From the NCBI RefSeq assembly GCF_000733775.1, contig NZ_JPOE01000002.1, positions 1,736,001 to 1,800,000 on the forward strand: DNA of 64,000 nucleotides, given 5' to 3'. The notes beneath the pieces were generated by a model. The model had not been told where the DNA came from. It saw only the letters and a program-made list of their open reading frames with translations, and searched no databases. A program made the translations under genes and the position numbers. Source of the DNA: Thiomonas sp. FB-Cd (GTDB taxonomy: Bacteria; Pseudomonadota; Gammaproteobacteria; Burkholderiales; Burkholderiaceae_C). Shown here one piece after another: positions 29,206 to 39,878 of this stretch; position 1 is the first letter of the stretch, and the number at the start of each line of letters is the position of its first letter.

Positions 29206-32200
29206 GAGCGGGTCTTCGGTTGAGAAGTCGTGGGTTTGTTTTTGTGCATGCGCCCTGCGTGGTACTGCAGCACCTGCGCCTGCGATTGCAGCCCGGCGTG
29301 CTGGCCGGGGGTGCGCGGCTGCGCAGCGTGGCGAGGCCAGCTGGCGTTTGCATCGACAGCGTGCAACACGTCGGTCCCTGCCGGCAGGGGCGCGCCGTGA
29401 ACCTCCGCGTACGCATCGTCGCCGGCAGCCATCTCGGGAGCGCCGGCCGGGCGCAGGCGCACCCGCACGTCGTACCAGCCGGCTTGGCCAGTGATCGGAT
29501 CGCTGTTGGACGACGGACCATTGGCGCCCGGCAGCTCGTCCGTGATCAGGTGGTTGAGCAGGAAGCCACGGTGCGACTCGGCCGCGCCCGGCCGCAGGCC
29601 CCAAGCGCCGCTGGCCTTGCCGATGGCGTTCCAGGTCCACACCGTGCCGGGCTCCACCGCCTCGGAATATTGCGCGACGCAGCGCACCCTGCCCCAGGCA
29701 GACTCAACCCACAGCCAAGCACCATCATCGACCCCGGCGGCGCGAGCGGTTTGCGGGTGCACGAACAAGGGGTTATGGCCGTGAATCTGCCGTAGCCAAG
29801 CGTTTTGCGCATCCCAGGCGTGGTACATGGCCATTGGGCGCTGCGTCACCGCCGCCAGCGGAAAGGTGGCAGCGTCGGTCTGCGCCTGCTCCAGCGGCGG
29901 CTCCCAGAATGGCAAGGGGTCGAAATGGTGGGCGATGCGCGCGCGCAAATGCTCAGGCGGCTGCCGGCCCTGGCCCGCCGTACTCGCCGCAGTCGCCTCC
30001 TCGGCACGGTCGCTCGCCGCCAGGCGAAACTTCTGCAACACCTCGGAATAGATGGCAATGACCACCGGATCATCGCGCCGGCGCCAGCCCATGTCCTTCG
30101 CGTAGCTCAGGTAGTCACGGTTGACACCGCGCATGTAGCGCAGGTTCTCGGGCAGCGGGGTGTAGTGCACGCAATCGTTCTCGGCGTAGCGCTCCCACTG
30201 CTCGGGGTTGGGCTCGCCCTTGAGCGACTTGCTGCCATCCTTGCCGCGCCAGCCCGAGAGGAAGCCCACGCCGGAGCCAGGTGCCGTTTCGTAGCGGACG
30301 ATGAAGTCGGTGTATCCCTTGTACTTTGGAGTGCCGTCGGCGGCGGTGAATGCCGGAAAGCCCAGACGCGAGGCCAGCTCGATCAGCACCTCCTGGAACG
30401 GCCGGCAAGCGCCCAGGGCCGGCACCACGGGCACGCGCACCGAGTCCATCGCGCCGTCGAATTCCGAAATCGGGCGGTCGAGCATGGACATCGCATCGAA
30501 CCGCTCCAGATAGCTGGTGTCAGGCAGCACGAGATCGGCGAAAGCCACCATCTCGGACTGGAAGGCATCGCACACCACCAGGAAAGGAATCTTGTGCTCG
30601 CCGTCGGCACGTTTATCGGTGAGCATGCGACGCACGCGCTGCGTGTTCATGGCCGAATTCCACGCCATGTTGGACATGAAAATCAGTAGAGTGTCGATAG
30701 GGTAAGGGTCGCCGCGCCAAGCGTTGGTGATGACGTTGTGCATCAACCCATGCACCGCCAGCGGATACTCCCAGGAAAACGCCTTGTCGATGCGCATGGG
30801 CTTGCCAGCCTCGTCCACCATCAGGTCCTCAGGCCCGACTGGCCAGCCCAGTGGCGCACCGTTCAGGGGCGTGTTGGGCTTGACATCGTCCCACGAGCGC
30901 GGGGTTCGCACCCCCGGCGGCGTCTGCTTGGGGTATGGCGGCTTGTGGCGGAAGCCGCCGGGAGCATCGATGGTGCCAAGCAGGCTCATGAGCACAGCAA
31001 GAGCGCGGATGGTCTGAAATCCATTGGAATGTGCTGCCAGCCCGCGCATGGCATGGAACGCCAGCGGGCGGGCGGTGACATAGCTGTGCTCACGGCCCCA
31101 CGCGTCGGTCCACGCCTGCGGCACGTCAAAAGCCTGGTCGATGGCGGCTACAGCCATCTCCTCGGCCAGCTGTGTGATGCGCGCAGCACTGATCCCAGTG
31201 ATGGCCGCTGCCCACTGCGGCGTGCTTGTGGCCACCTGATCGCGCAGTAGCTGCAGCGCGGTGGCCACCGGGGTGCCATCGGGCATCTGGTAGCGACCGA
31301 ACAGGGCGGGCGTGGCGTCGTCGCTCCACGCTGGCACGGGTTTTTGTGTCGGCGCGTCCCACCACCAGGCGTTGCGCGGCGACGCGGGGTCGCCCACTTC
31401 ACCATCGGGGTTGCGCAGCATCATGCCGTCGTCCGGGTGGCCGGGCTGCACCCTCACCAGTTGCGCGGCGTTGGTGTAACGCGCGGCGTAGGCGGAATCG
31501 AAGCGCCCGCTGCGCAACAGTTCATGCAGCAGCGCCATGAACAGCGCACCGTCGGTGCCGGGACGGATGGGGATCCACTCGTCGGCGACAGCCGAATAGC
31601 CGCTGCGCACCGGGTTGATGGAGATGAAGCGCCCTCCCCTGCGTTTGAAGTCCGACAGCGCCATCTTCAGCGGATTGCTGTGGTGATCCTCAGCCGTGCC
31701 GATCATGACGAACAGTTTGGACTGCTTCAGGTCCGGGCCACCGAACTCCCAGAAACTGCCGCCTGTGGTGTAGATCATGCCTGCAGCCATATTCACCGAA
31801 CAGAAGCCACCGTGAGCGGCATAGTTCGGCGTGCCAAACTCGCGTGCGAAAAGACCGGTGAGTGCCTGCATCTGATCACGTCCGGTGAACAGCGCGAACT
31901 GCTTGGGGTCGGTGGCGCGGATGTGGCGCAACCGGTTTTCAAGCATGGCAAAGGCCTCGTCCCACGAAATCGGCTCGAAATCGCCGGCACCACGCTCGCT
32001 GCCCAGCTTCCGGCGCAGCGGCTGCGTCAGACGGGCGGGCGAGACCTGCTTCATGATGCCAGCTGACCCCTTGGCGCAGATCACGCCATGATTGAGCGGG
32101 TGGTTGGGGTTACCTTCGATGAACCGCACTTCGCCGTCCCGCACATGCACGTGGATCCCACAGCGGCAGGCACACATATAGCAGGTGGTGGACTTGACCT

Positions 32201-32288
32201 GGGTCTCGCCTTGCGGCTTCGCGATGGGGTCATGCAGCGGCGTGCCGTTGGAGAACACTCGGTTGATACGGTCGGTGATCCAGGCCAT
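29202..32288 (-). CDS. soeA: molybdopterin catalytic subunit of sulfite dehydrogenase (SoeA-like)
   Basis: The 1028-residue protein is a DMSO-reductase-family molybdoenzyme. Cys36, Cys39, Cys43 and Cys71 form the N-terminal [4Fe-4S] site (CYMCACRC). The segments ALFTGRDQMQALTG and HGGFCSVNMAAG match what I recall of SoeA of Allochromatium, which oxidises sulfite to sulfate in the cytoplasm and feeds the quinone pool. There is no twin-arginine signal, which separates it from periplasmic thiosulfate, polysulfide and tetrathionate reductases. It is followed by soeB and soeC with overlapping or adjacent ends. Another related substrate cannot be fully excluded by eye. Confidence 0.82.
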   Translation of the reverse strand: MAWITDRINRVFSNGTPLHDPIAKPQGETQVKSTTCYMCACRCGIHVHVRDGEVRFIEGNPNHPLNHGVICAKGSAGIMKQVSPARLTQPLRRKLGSERGAGDFEPISWDEAFAMLENRLRHIRATDPKQFALFTGRDQMQALTGLFAREFGTPNYAAHGGFCSVNMAAGMIYTTGGSFWEFGGPDLKQSKLFVMIGTAEDHHSNPLKMALSDFKRRGGRFISINPVRSGYSAVADEWIPIRPGTDGALFMALLHELLRSGRFDSAYAARYTNAAQLVRVQPGHPDDGMMLRNPDGEVGDPASPRNAWWWDAPTQKPVPAWSDDATPALFGRYQMPDGTPVATALQLLRDQVATSTPQWAAAITGISAARITQLAEEMAVAAIDQAFDVPQAWTDAWGREHSYVTARPLAFHAMRGLAAHSNGFQTIRALAVLMSLLGTIDAPGGFRHKPPYPKQTPPGVRTPRSWDDVKPNTPLNGAPLGWPVGPEDLMVDEAGKPMRIDKAFSWEYPLAVHGLMHNVITNAWRGDPYPIDTLLIFMSNMAWNSAMNTQRVRRMLTDKRADGEHKIPFLVVCDAFQSEMVAFADLVLPDTSYLERFDAMSMLDRPISEFDGAMDSVRVPVVPALGACRPFQEVLIELASRLGFPAFTAADGTPKYKGYTDFIVRYETAPGSGVGFLSGWRGKDGSKSLKGEPNPEQWERYAENDCVHYTPLPENLRYMRGVNRDYLSYAKDMGWRRRDDPVVIAIYSEVLQKFRLAASDRAEEATAASTAGQGRQPPEHLRARIAHHFDPLPFWEPPLEQAQTDAATFPLAAVTQRPMAMYHAWDAQNAWLRQIHGHNPLFVHPQTARAAGVDDGAWLWVESAWGRVRCVAQYSEAVEPGTVWTWNAIGKASGAWGLRPGAAESHRGFLLNHLITDELPGANGPSSNSDPITGQAGWYDVRVRLRPAGAPEMAAGDDAYAEVHGAPLPAGTDVLHAVDANASWPRHAAQPRTPGQHAGLQSQAQVLQYHAGRMHKNKPTTSQPKTRS

Positions 32289-32547
32289 GGGATGTTTGGA
32301 TTGCTCGGAGCGGAGGCTAAACCGTAGGCCCGACGGTCTATGAATTCCAACGCAATGTTTCGCTGACGATCAACAGCTTTTTCGATGGAACCGTCCCATG
32401 GCATTAGCACGAGACACACAAACCTGTCAGGGCGCGGGCTCTGCAGGCCTTGCGCTGAGTCCCTACGATGCCAAGTTGCACATTTGAGCAACGTTCGCGG
32501 AGGCCGATGATCGAATCTGGCCTCTGCCCTACCCAGGAATTCCAATC

Positions 32548-33645
32548 ATGCACAAGAACCTGTTCAGCCCGCTCCGCATGGGCGCACTCGAACTGCCAAA
32601 CCGCGTCGTCATGGCGCCACTCACGCGCTCGCGTGCCAGTCAACCCGGCGATGTGCCGAACGAAATGAACGCTCGCTATTACGCCCAGCGCGCCGCAGCT
32701 GGCCTGATCGTGAGCGAAGCCACGCAGATCAGTCGCCAGGGCCAAGGCTATGCATTCACGCCTGGCATCTACACCGATGCACAAGAGCGTGGCTGGCATA
32801 TCGTGACCGACGCAGTGCATGCGGCTGGCGGACGCCTCGCGCTGCAACTGTGGCATGTCGGGCGCATCTCTCACCACCTCTTGCAGGAGGGTGGCCAGCC
32901 CCCGGTTGCACCGTCGGCCCTACGCAGCGAATCCGGCGAGTCCTTCGTTGTGCTGCCCGAAGGCCCCAAGCGCGTTCCTTGCGACATGCCGCGTGCGTTG
33001 GAAACCGAAGAACTCGCAGGCATCGTAGAGGACTATGCGCACGCCGCGCAGCGTGCCCTTCGCTCCGGCTTCGACATGCTGGAGCTCCACAGCGCCAACG
33101 GCTACTTGCTGCAGCAATTTCTCGCCACGAACACCAACCAACGCACCGATGCCTACGGTGGCAGCCTGGAGAATCGGGCCCGCCTCGTCCTGGAGGTCAT
33201 GGACGCCATCATCGCCGTGGCCGGCAGCCAGCGCGTGGGCGTGCGCATCTCACCGCATTTCACCCGGCACGACATTGTCGATACCGAGACCGAGGCCATT
33301 CACCTTTATCTGGCGCGGGAGTTTGAACGCCGCGGTGTGGCCTATATCCACGTCGCCGAACCGGACTGGGCGGGCGGCCCGTCACTGACCACTGACTTCC
33401 GCAAGCAGTTGCGCCAGTCCTATCGGGGGCGTCTCATCGTCTGTGGCAACTACACGGCTGACAGCGCCGAGGCCCGCATCGGCGAGGGCTTGGCTGACGC
33501 TGTGGCATTCGGCCGCCCCTTCATCGCCAATCCGGATCTTGTGGAGCGCCTGCGCCGCGGCGCAGCCTTGAACAAACCGGACGCCACGACGTTTTATGGA
33601 GGCGGCGAGCGTGGATACACCGACTATCCAACTTTGGCCGATTAG
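32548..33645 (+). CDS. nemA: Old Yellow Enzyme-family alkene reductase (N-ethylmaleimide reductase type)
   Basis: The 365-residue FMN enzyme opens NLFSPLRMGALELPNRVVMA and has the active-site ALQLWHVGRISH and LHSANGYLLQQF. Enzymes of this group reduce activated C=C bonds or nitro compounds with NADPH. It is divergent from soeA; a link to sulfur metabolism is not evident. A T-poor hairpin (33651-33667, GGGGGC/GCCCCC) follows the stop. Confidence 0.9.
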   Translation: MHKNLFSPLRMGALELPNRVVMAPLTRSRASQPGDVPNEMNARYYAQRAAAGLIVSEATQISRQGQGYAFTPGIYTDAQERGWHIVTDAVHAAGGRLALQLWHVGRISHHLLQEGGQPPVAPSALRSESGESFVVLPEGPKRVPCDMPRALETEELAGIVEDYAHAAQRALRSGFDMLELHSANGYLLQQFLATNTNQRTDAYGGSLENRARLVLEVMDAIIAVAGSQRVGVRISPHFTRHDIVDTETEAIHLYLAREFERRGVAYIHVAEPDWAGGPSLTTDFRKQLRQSYRGRLIVCGNYTADSAEARIGEGLADAVAFGRPFIANPDLVERLRRGAALNKPDATTFYGGGERGYTDYPTLAD

Positions 33646-33650
33646 GCTTT

Positions 33651-33667
33651 GGGGGCTTCGCGCCCCC
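33651..33667 (+). terminator. hairpin after nemA
   Basis: GGGGGC pairs with GCCCCC around a five-base loop, starting five bases after the nemA stop. The T run is missing, so termination activity is uncertain. Confidence 0.4.
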
Positions 33668-33744
33668 ACACACGCCAGCCCCAGATCGCTGCCTTCTGGC
33701 TTAAACCCAGAAATCGACGAGGAGCTGGGGAGGTTGAAATGGTC

Positions 33745-34101
33745 TCAGGGCTTGCCACCGCCAGGGCCCCTGCCGGCCCCCGGCCCCATGCCGGCGCCAG
33801 GACTCAAACCTTGGTGCATACGCTGAGCCGGCGGGTTGTCGGGCAGCGTCACACCGCGCTCCCTCGCTCGCTCCTGCATCTGCTTGTGATGTTCGGCCCG
33901 CAAGTGTTCGCGCTCCCGCACGGTCTTTGCTTCGCGCAACCTCGCCCTGTACTCGTTGCGCTCCTGCCGGGTCATCAATTGACTCCCGTAAATCGTCTCC
34001 TGCCTCTGCGTTTGGGCAAAGACAGGTGTGGTGCTTAAGCCAGCGGTTGCTAGCACCAAGCTTGCGGCGATTGCAGTCAGCAGCGGTTTTGTGGATGTCA
34101 T
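33745..34101 (-). CDS. small exported protein with charged helical region
   Basis: The ATG at 34099-34101 has a CAGGAG ribosome site and gives 118 residues. A signal peptide ends near VFAQ. The mature part contains YGSQLMTRQERNEYRARLRE, a charged helix reminiscent of a widespread family of small periplasmic proteins near stress or metal genes, and ends in a Gly/Pro-rich tail. No function is established. It is convergent with nemA. Confidence 0.72.
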   Translation of the reverse strand: MTSTKPLLTAIAASLVLATAGLSTTPVFAQTQRQETIYGSQLMTRQERNEYRARLREAKTVREREHLRAEHHKQMQERARERGVTLPDNPPAQRMHQGLSPGAGMGPGAGRGPGGGKP

Positions 34102-34407
34102 GGCATTCTCCTGAGTAGAACTCTCGATATGGGAATCAGCGGATGTCGTCTTTCGTAACATAAAGGCCGGGCGCATGCCGGCGCTTGACCAAGATCAAGT
34201 TTGGGCGCCTCTTGCGCTGCGCCCTTGAACGCGCGCTGTCGGAGCCTGCGCGGCGCCCCCCCGAGCGCGCGATGCGTCAACGCGACGGCAACCCAGCAAA
34301 CACCCGCACCCTGTGCCGTGGACTCACGCTCCGGCCGGAGGGGCTCCTCATATGGTCGCCGCTGTCAATCGCGTCAGCGCATGGGTGATGGCCGGTGAGG
34401 GGGTTCA
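34102..34407. other. intergenic sequence left of the inverted-repeat pair
   Basis: This 306-base stretch runs from the start of the small exported protein gene to the first copy of the inverted repeat. Apart from the ribosome site of that gene I find no coding or RNA signal. Confidence 0.45.
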
Positions 34408-34602
34408 GGATCGATCGGGTGATGCGACACGAGCGTTGCAGCGACGATGAATCAGACTCATATCCGCGGATTGGTTACCAGCACTTCATCGATTCGTCGC
34501 GGGCCTGCCTCGCTCTAGAGTCGGGGATCAGCCTTGCGGTGCCCTGGTAGGAGCTTCGAGGATTGCCCTGTCGGTGCTCGTGTGGCATCGCCCGATCGAT
34601 CC
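34408..34602. repeat. 27-bp inverted-repeat pair beside the IS110 element
   Basis: The 27 bases at 34408-34434 and the reverse complement of 34576-34602 agree at 25 positions; both begin GGATCGATCGGG. The copies are 141 bases apart, and the right one lies 11 bases beyond the transposase stop. No target duplication or coding sequence is seen between them. It could be a pair of extragenic repeats used as an insertion target, the ends of a small non-autonomous element, or a structured RNA. Confidence 0.7.
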
Positions 34603-34613
34603 CGGGTCGGTGT

Positions 34614-35729
34614 TCAGGTGATCCCCCTTTCGCGTTGTGCGTGCATGCCGAGCGCCCAGACGAAACCCGCCAGTTCGCGGGCCACGGCCACGCAGACCTT
34701 GTTGGCCTGAACGCCGCGCTTGTGCAGGGCGGCGTAGCGGGCGGTCAGTCGTAGCTGTGCCTTCCAGGCGATCATGCGGATTGCCTCGGAAAGCCCCTGC
34801 TGGCGTGCATGGATCTCTTTGCCGACTCTGGCCTTGAATTGGTCGTGCCAAGCCGCCTCGACCAAAAGCCTGCGCGCATGGCCGTTGCCCGTCTTGGTGA
34901 TACTGCCTCGGCTCGTGCGTTCACCGCTGGAGTGCTCCGAGGGCACCAGGCCCAGGTAACCCATGAGCTTGCGCGGGTGCTCGAAGCGACTGAGGTCACC
35001 GATCTCCGCAACCAAGCCGATCGCGGTGACCGCAGCCACCCCACGCAACGCCTGCAAGGCTTCAACCACCGGCTCGAAGCGCCAACCTGCGATCGACGCC
35101 TGCAGCGCCTTCGTCAGCCGCGCCACGCGTTCGTCGGCCGCTTTCACCGCTTGCCAGTACTCGGTGAAGGCCGTCTGCGTGGCAGCCGAGTCGAAGCTCT
35201 GCCTGGCCAGCCACTGATCGTGCGCACCGCACCAGGAGGTCTTCCCGCCATAACGCCGGTCGTGACGCAGCAGGAAGCCCTTAAGCTGTTGACGCACCTG
35301 CGTGCGGTTGTTGACGGCGTCCTCGCGCGCCCGTGACAGATCGCGGATCGCCTCGTCTGCCGGATCGGGAATCCACACGGGTGTCAGCGCCCCGGCACGC
35401 GAGTACTCGGCCAGCTCCAGGCTGTCGCGGGCGTCGGTCTTGACCCGCTGACCCGACTGCCGAGGCGTCTTCGACGGCGCAATGACTTCGCACGCATAGC
35501 CCCTCGCAGCCAATGCCCGCTGCAGCCCGTAGCCCGTCGGACCGGCCTCGTAGACGATGTGCAGTCCATCGACCGTGCCCAGCTTGGCCAGCACCTTCAA
35601 CAGCTTGGGAACGTCATGCGCGACCTTGCCCACCAAGCAAGCTTTGTCTCGCCCGGGCTCGGCCGCAGCCACCGTGATGCTGTCCTTGTGGACGTCCAAA
35701 CCCACATGAATCTTGGTACCCTTTTCCAT
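34614..35729 (-). CDS. IS110-family transposase (DEDD recombinase)
   Basis: The 371-residue protein starts at 35727-35729 with CAGGAG upstream. The N-terminal DEDD domain opens HVGLDVHKDSITVA, contains IVYEAGPTGYGLQRAL and continues with KTDARDSLELAEYSRAG. The C-terminal Tnp_20 domain has LRGVAAVTAIGLVAEIGDLS, then LMGYLGLVPSE, GERTSRGSITKTGNGHARR. It appears full length and undamaged, so the element may be active. Enzymes of this family are now known to be guided by an RNA made from the element's own non-coding end. Confidence 0.93.
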   Translation of the reverse strand: MEKGTKIHVGLDVHKDSITVAAAEPGRDKACLVGKVAHDVPKLLKVLAKLGTVDGLHIVYEAGPTGYGLQRALAARGYACEVIAPSKTPRQSGQRVKTDARDSLELAEYSRAGALTPVWIPDPADEAIRDLSRAREDAVNNRTQVRQQLKGFLLRHDRRYGGKTSWCGAHDQWLARQSFDSAATQTAFTEYWQAVKAADERVARLTKALQASIAGWRFEPVVEALQALRGVAAVTAIGLVAEIGDLSRFEHPRKLMGYLGLVPSEHSSGERTSRGSITKTGNGHARRLLVEAAWHDQFKARVGKEIHARQQGLSEAIRMIAWKAQLRLTARYAALHKRGVQANKVCVAVARELAGFVWALGMHAQRERGIT

Positions 35730-35840
35730 GGTCGGTCTCCTGTTTGCTGATGGCCCATGCCACAGCATGTAGCTCTACGCGCCTCGGCGCGCAACCTACG
35801 ATGTTGGGGACCGGCCATCCGCCCTTCACGCGGCGACCAT
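35730..35840 (-). ncRNA. candidate bridge-RNA region of the IS110 element
   Basis: The leader upstream of the transposase contains short stems, for example GCGCC/GGCGC around a TC and CATGC/GCATG. In the IS110 subgroup this position encodes the bridge RNA. The assignment follows family knowledge; I did not identify guide loops. Confidence 0.25.
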
Positions 35841-35852
35841 GATGTCTAGAAT
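35825..35852 (+). promoter_or_regulatory. candidate argG promoter at the IS junction
   Basis: TTCACG (35825-35830) and TAGAAT (35847-35852) are 16 bases apart, about 44 bases before the argG start. The -10 looks native while the -35 may come from the insertion element, so the element may have altered argG expression. Confidence 0.35.
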
Positions 35853-35895
35853 GGACTGCTGGTTCAGGTTTCATCAAATAGGCAAATCCAACATC

Positions 35896-37254
35896 ATGTC
35901 AGCCATCAAAAAAGTAGTTCTCGCCTACTCGGGCGGGCTGGACACCTCAGTCATTCTCAAATGGCTTCAGGACCAATACCAATGCGAGGTCGTCACCTTC
36001 ACGGCCGACATCGGCCAAGGTGAGGAAGTGGAGCCGGCGCGCGCCAAGGCCCTGAAAATGGGTATCAAGCCCGAGAACATCTACATCGAGGACCTGCGCG
36101 AGGAGTTTGTGCGCGACTTCGTGTTCCCGATGTTCCGTGCGAATGCGCTGTACGAGGGCGAATACCTGCTTGGCACGTCAATCGCACGCCCGCTGATCGG
36201 CAAGCGCTTGATTGAAATCGCGCGTAAGACGCGAGCCGATGCCATCTCGCACGGTGCCACGGGCAAGGGCAATGATCAGGTGCGCTTCGAGCTCACCGCC
36301 TACGCGCTCATGCCGGGTGTGAAGGTCATCGCTCCTTGGCGAGAATGGGATCTACTGTCTCGCGAGAAGCTGCTGGCTTACGCTGACAAGCATGGCATCC
36401 CCGTGGACTTCAAAAAGCGCAAAGGCGGCGGTGCGCCCTACTCGATGGACGCCAACTTGCTGCACATCAGCTACGAAGGCGGCGTACTGGAAGATCCGAA
36501 CTACGCGCCTGACGACAAGATGTGGCGCCTCACCGTGTCGCCCGAGAAGGCGCCCAACAAGCCGCAGATTGTTGAATTGACCTATGCAGCTGGCGATATC
36601 GTCGCCATCGACGGCAAGCCACTATCGCCAGCGCAAGTTCTCACGACGCTCAATGGCATCGGCGGGCGCCACGGAATCGGGCGACTGGACAAGGTGGAAA
36701 ATCGCTATGTCGGCATGAAAAGCCGCGGTTGCTACGAAACTCCGGGCGGTACCATCATGCTGGCCGGGCATCGTGCCATCGAGAGCATCACCCTGGACCG
36801 CGAGGTGCAGGCGCTTAAGGATGACCTCATGCCGCGTTATGCCCGCATGATCTACAACGGCTACTGGTTTGCACCCGAGCGCGTACTGCTACAAGGGCTG
36901 ATCGACGCCTCGCAGGCGACGGTGAACGGCAAGGTGCGGTTAAAGCTCTACAAGGGCACAATCATGTGCGTGGGGCGCGAATCGGCAACTGACAGCCTGT
37001 TTGACCCTCAGATCTCGACCTTTGACGATGACCGCGGCGCTTACAACCAGGCCGATGCAGCAGGGTTCATCAAACTCAACGCGCTTCGACTGCGCATCGC
37101 GGCCAACGCCAAGGCCAAGCGCGCGGCCAAGTCTCGAGGCAGCGCGAAGCCAGCAGTCAAATCAGCTGGCAACTCCACCAGCAGCAAGAAGGCATCTTCC
37201 ACCACCAAATCCGGTCTGGGCAAGCGCGCCAAGGCCGTCTCCGAGCCCCATTGA
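35896..37254 (+). CDS. argG: argininosuccinate synthase with basic C-terminal extension
   Basis: ArgG joins citrulline and aspartate in arginine synthesis. The start at 35896 gives [20 protein letters not shown] with the ATP-binding [21 protein letters not shown] and [13 protein letters not shown] follow. The conserved body ends near residue 403. About 48 further residues rich in Lys, Ala and Ser form a basic, probably disordered tail not usual for this enzyme. The ribosome site is weak. An IS110 element lies immediately upstream on the opposite strand. Confidence 0.95.
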   Translation: MSAIKKVVLAYSGGLDTSVILKWLQDQYQCEVVTFTADIGQGEEVEPARAKALKMGIKPENIYIEDLREEFVRDFVFPMFRANALYEGEYLLGTSIARPLIGKRLIEIARKTRADAISHGATGKGNDQVRFELTAYALMPGVKVIAPWREWDLLSREKLLAYADKHGIPVDFKKRKGGGAPYSMDANLLHISYEGGVLEDPNYAPDDKMWRLTVSPEKAPNKPQIVELTYAAGDIVAIDGKPLSPAQVLTTLNGIGGRHGIGRLDKVENRYVGMKSRGCYETPGGTIMLAGHRAIESITLDREVQALKDDLMPRYARMIYNGYWFAPERVLLQGLIDASQATVNGKVRLKLYKGTIMCVGRESATDSLFDPQISTFDDDRGAYNQADAAGFIKLNALRLRIAANAKAKRAAKSRGSAKPAVKSAGNSTSSKKASSTTKSGLGKRAKAVSEPH

Positions 37255-37262
37255 CAACCATC

Positions 37263-37586
37263 ATGACGAACGCAACGATCCTGCAAGCGCAAGTCACACC
37301 GCGGGCCAACGTTTATTTTGACGGCCGCTGTGTCAGCCACAACCTCCAACTCGCCGACGGCACGCGCAAGAGCGTGGGCGTCATTCTGCCTGCAAGCACG
37401 CTCACCTTCACGACGCAGGCGCCCGAGATCATGGAATGTGTGGGTGGTTCATGTCAGTGGCGGCTCCAGGGCAGCGCTGCCTGGCAAACGAGTGCTGAAG
37501 GCCAACGATTCGCGGTGCCAGCGAACACGGCATTCGAGATTCAGGTGGGCGCAGAGCCTTATCACTACATCTGCCATTTCGGCTGA
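37263..37586 (+). CDS. ppnP: pyrimidine/purine nucleoside phosphorylase (PpnP, DUF1255)
   Basis: The 107-residue cupin-like protein has ANVYFDGRCVSHNL and GVILPASTLTFTTQAPEIMECV, typical of PpnP/YaiE. The E. coli protein splits many nucleosides with phosphate. The ATG at 37263 is eight bases after the argG stop; a TTG at 37251 in the same frame would overlap it. The gene is probably co-transcribed with argG. Confidence 0.87.
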   Translation: MTNATILQAQVTPRANVYFDGRCVSHNLQLADGTRKSVGVILPASTLTFTTQAPEIMECVGGSCQWRLQGSAAWQTSAEGQRFAVPANTAFEIQVGAEPYHYICHFG

Positions 37587-37608
37587 TGTCCGGGGGCCTG
37601 AACGTTGT

Positions 37609-37638
37609 GCCGTGAAGGGGGCGCGCCCCCTTCACGGC
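37609..37638. terminator. 30-base palindrome between convergent ppnP and sqr
   Basis: GCCGTGAAGGGGGC (37609-37622) and GCCCCCTTCACGGC (37625-37638) form a perfect 14-base-pair stem with only two bases between. It lies between the two stop codons and would form a very stable hairpin in either transcript. No long T run follows on either side. Confidence 0.6.
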
Positions 37639-37654
37639 GGTCAAGCCAGTCGTG

Positions 37655-39371
<1,717 letters not shown>

Positions 39372-39878
39372 ATGCGAATCCCACGACCCCTTTGGAATCC
39401 TTACGTCGCGGGAGTCATCCTCGGCTTGGGATTGCTCGCCACATTCATCGTGACCGGCAACGGCTATGGCGTTACCGGCGCAACGACCCTGATCACGGCG
39501 TCGGCAGCCGGTCATCTTGCCCCGAGTCTCGTCGCCCCCCACACCTATTTTCACGGCCTGTTCGATGCTGGCCTGAACCGCTGGATCGTGTGGGAAGTCC
39601 TCGGGTTGTCCATTGGTGCGCTGCTTGGCAGCGTACTTGCCGGACGATTCAAGTTTCAGATCGACGGCCCCACTCAGGCGGGACGGACCTTGCGCCTGGT
39701 TCTCGCGCTGATCGGCGGGACCGCCGCGGGTTTTGGTGCTCGCCTCGCCCTGGGTTGCACCAGCGGCATGGGCCTATCCGGTTCCGCCACACTGGCAGCC
39801 GCCGGGTTTTTGTTCCTGATTGGCTTCTTCATCGCCGGAGCCGTGTTCGGTCAATTGACGAAAGGACTTTGGAAATGA
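39372..39878 (+). CDS. YeeE/YedE-family transporter, N-terminal half (TsuA-like)
   Basis: The 168-residue protein has four or five membrane helices and the family motif ALGCTSGMGLSGSAT, with Cys129 as the predicted sulfur-relaying residue. YeeE/TsuA proteins import thiosulfate. The start at 39372 has GAGGAGG upstream. In this genome the transporter is made as two polypeptides; this is the first, and it overlaps the next gene by four bases (ATGA). Confidence 0.85.
   Translation: MRIPRPLWNPYVAGVILGLGLLATFIVTGNGYGVTGATTLITASAAGHLAPSLVAPHTYFHGLFDAGLNRWIVWEVLGLSIGALLGSVLAGRFKFQIDGPTQAGRTLRLVLALIGGTAAGFGARLALGCTSGMGLSGSATLAAAGFLFLIGFFIAGAVFGQLTKGLWK

Larger units (their letters stand above)
34603..35840 (-). 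mobile_element. IS110-family insertion sequence, ends approximate
   Basis: The element consists of one transposase gene and about 110 bases of leader. IS110 elements lack terminal inverted repeats and usually make no target duplication, so the ends cannot be fixed from one copy. The right limit is placed before the TAGAAT box near argG, which looks native. The left limit is placed after the inverted-repeat pair. Confidence 0.6.

Noticed and set aside
29206..29640. 5' extension of soeB into soeA
   Set aside because: Out-of-frame shadow of soeA; the ATGA overlap start gives the normal ferredoxin N-terminus.
29202..32288. Tetrathionate, thiosulfate or polysulfide reductase instead of SoeA
   Set aside because: Those catalytic subunits are normally exported with a twin-arginine signal, which is absent; the text and partner genes fit SoeABC better, though this was not tested by search.
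37609..37638. CRISPR or mobile-element end suggested by the 30-base palindrome
   Set aside because: Single copy between two convergent stop codons, with no spacers; a transcript-end hairpin explains it.
39392..39874. 5' extension of the second YeeE gene into the first
   Set aside because: The extension is in another frame of the first YeeE gene and is not membrane-like; ATGA coupling gives the better start.
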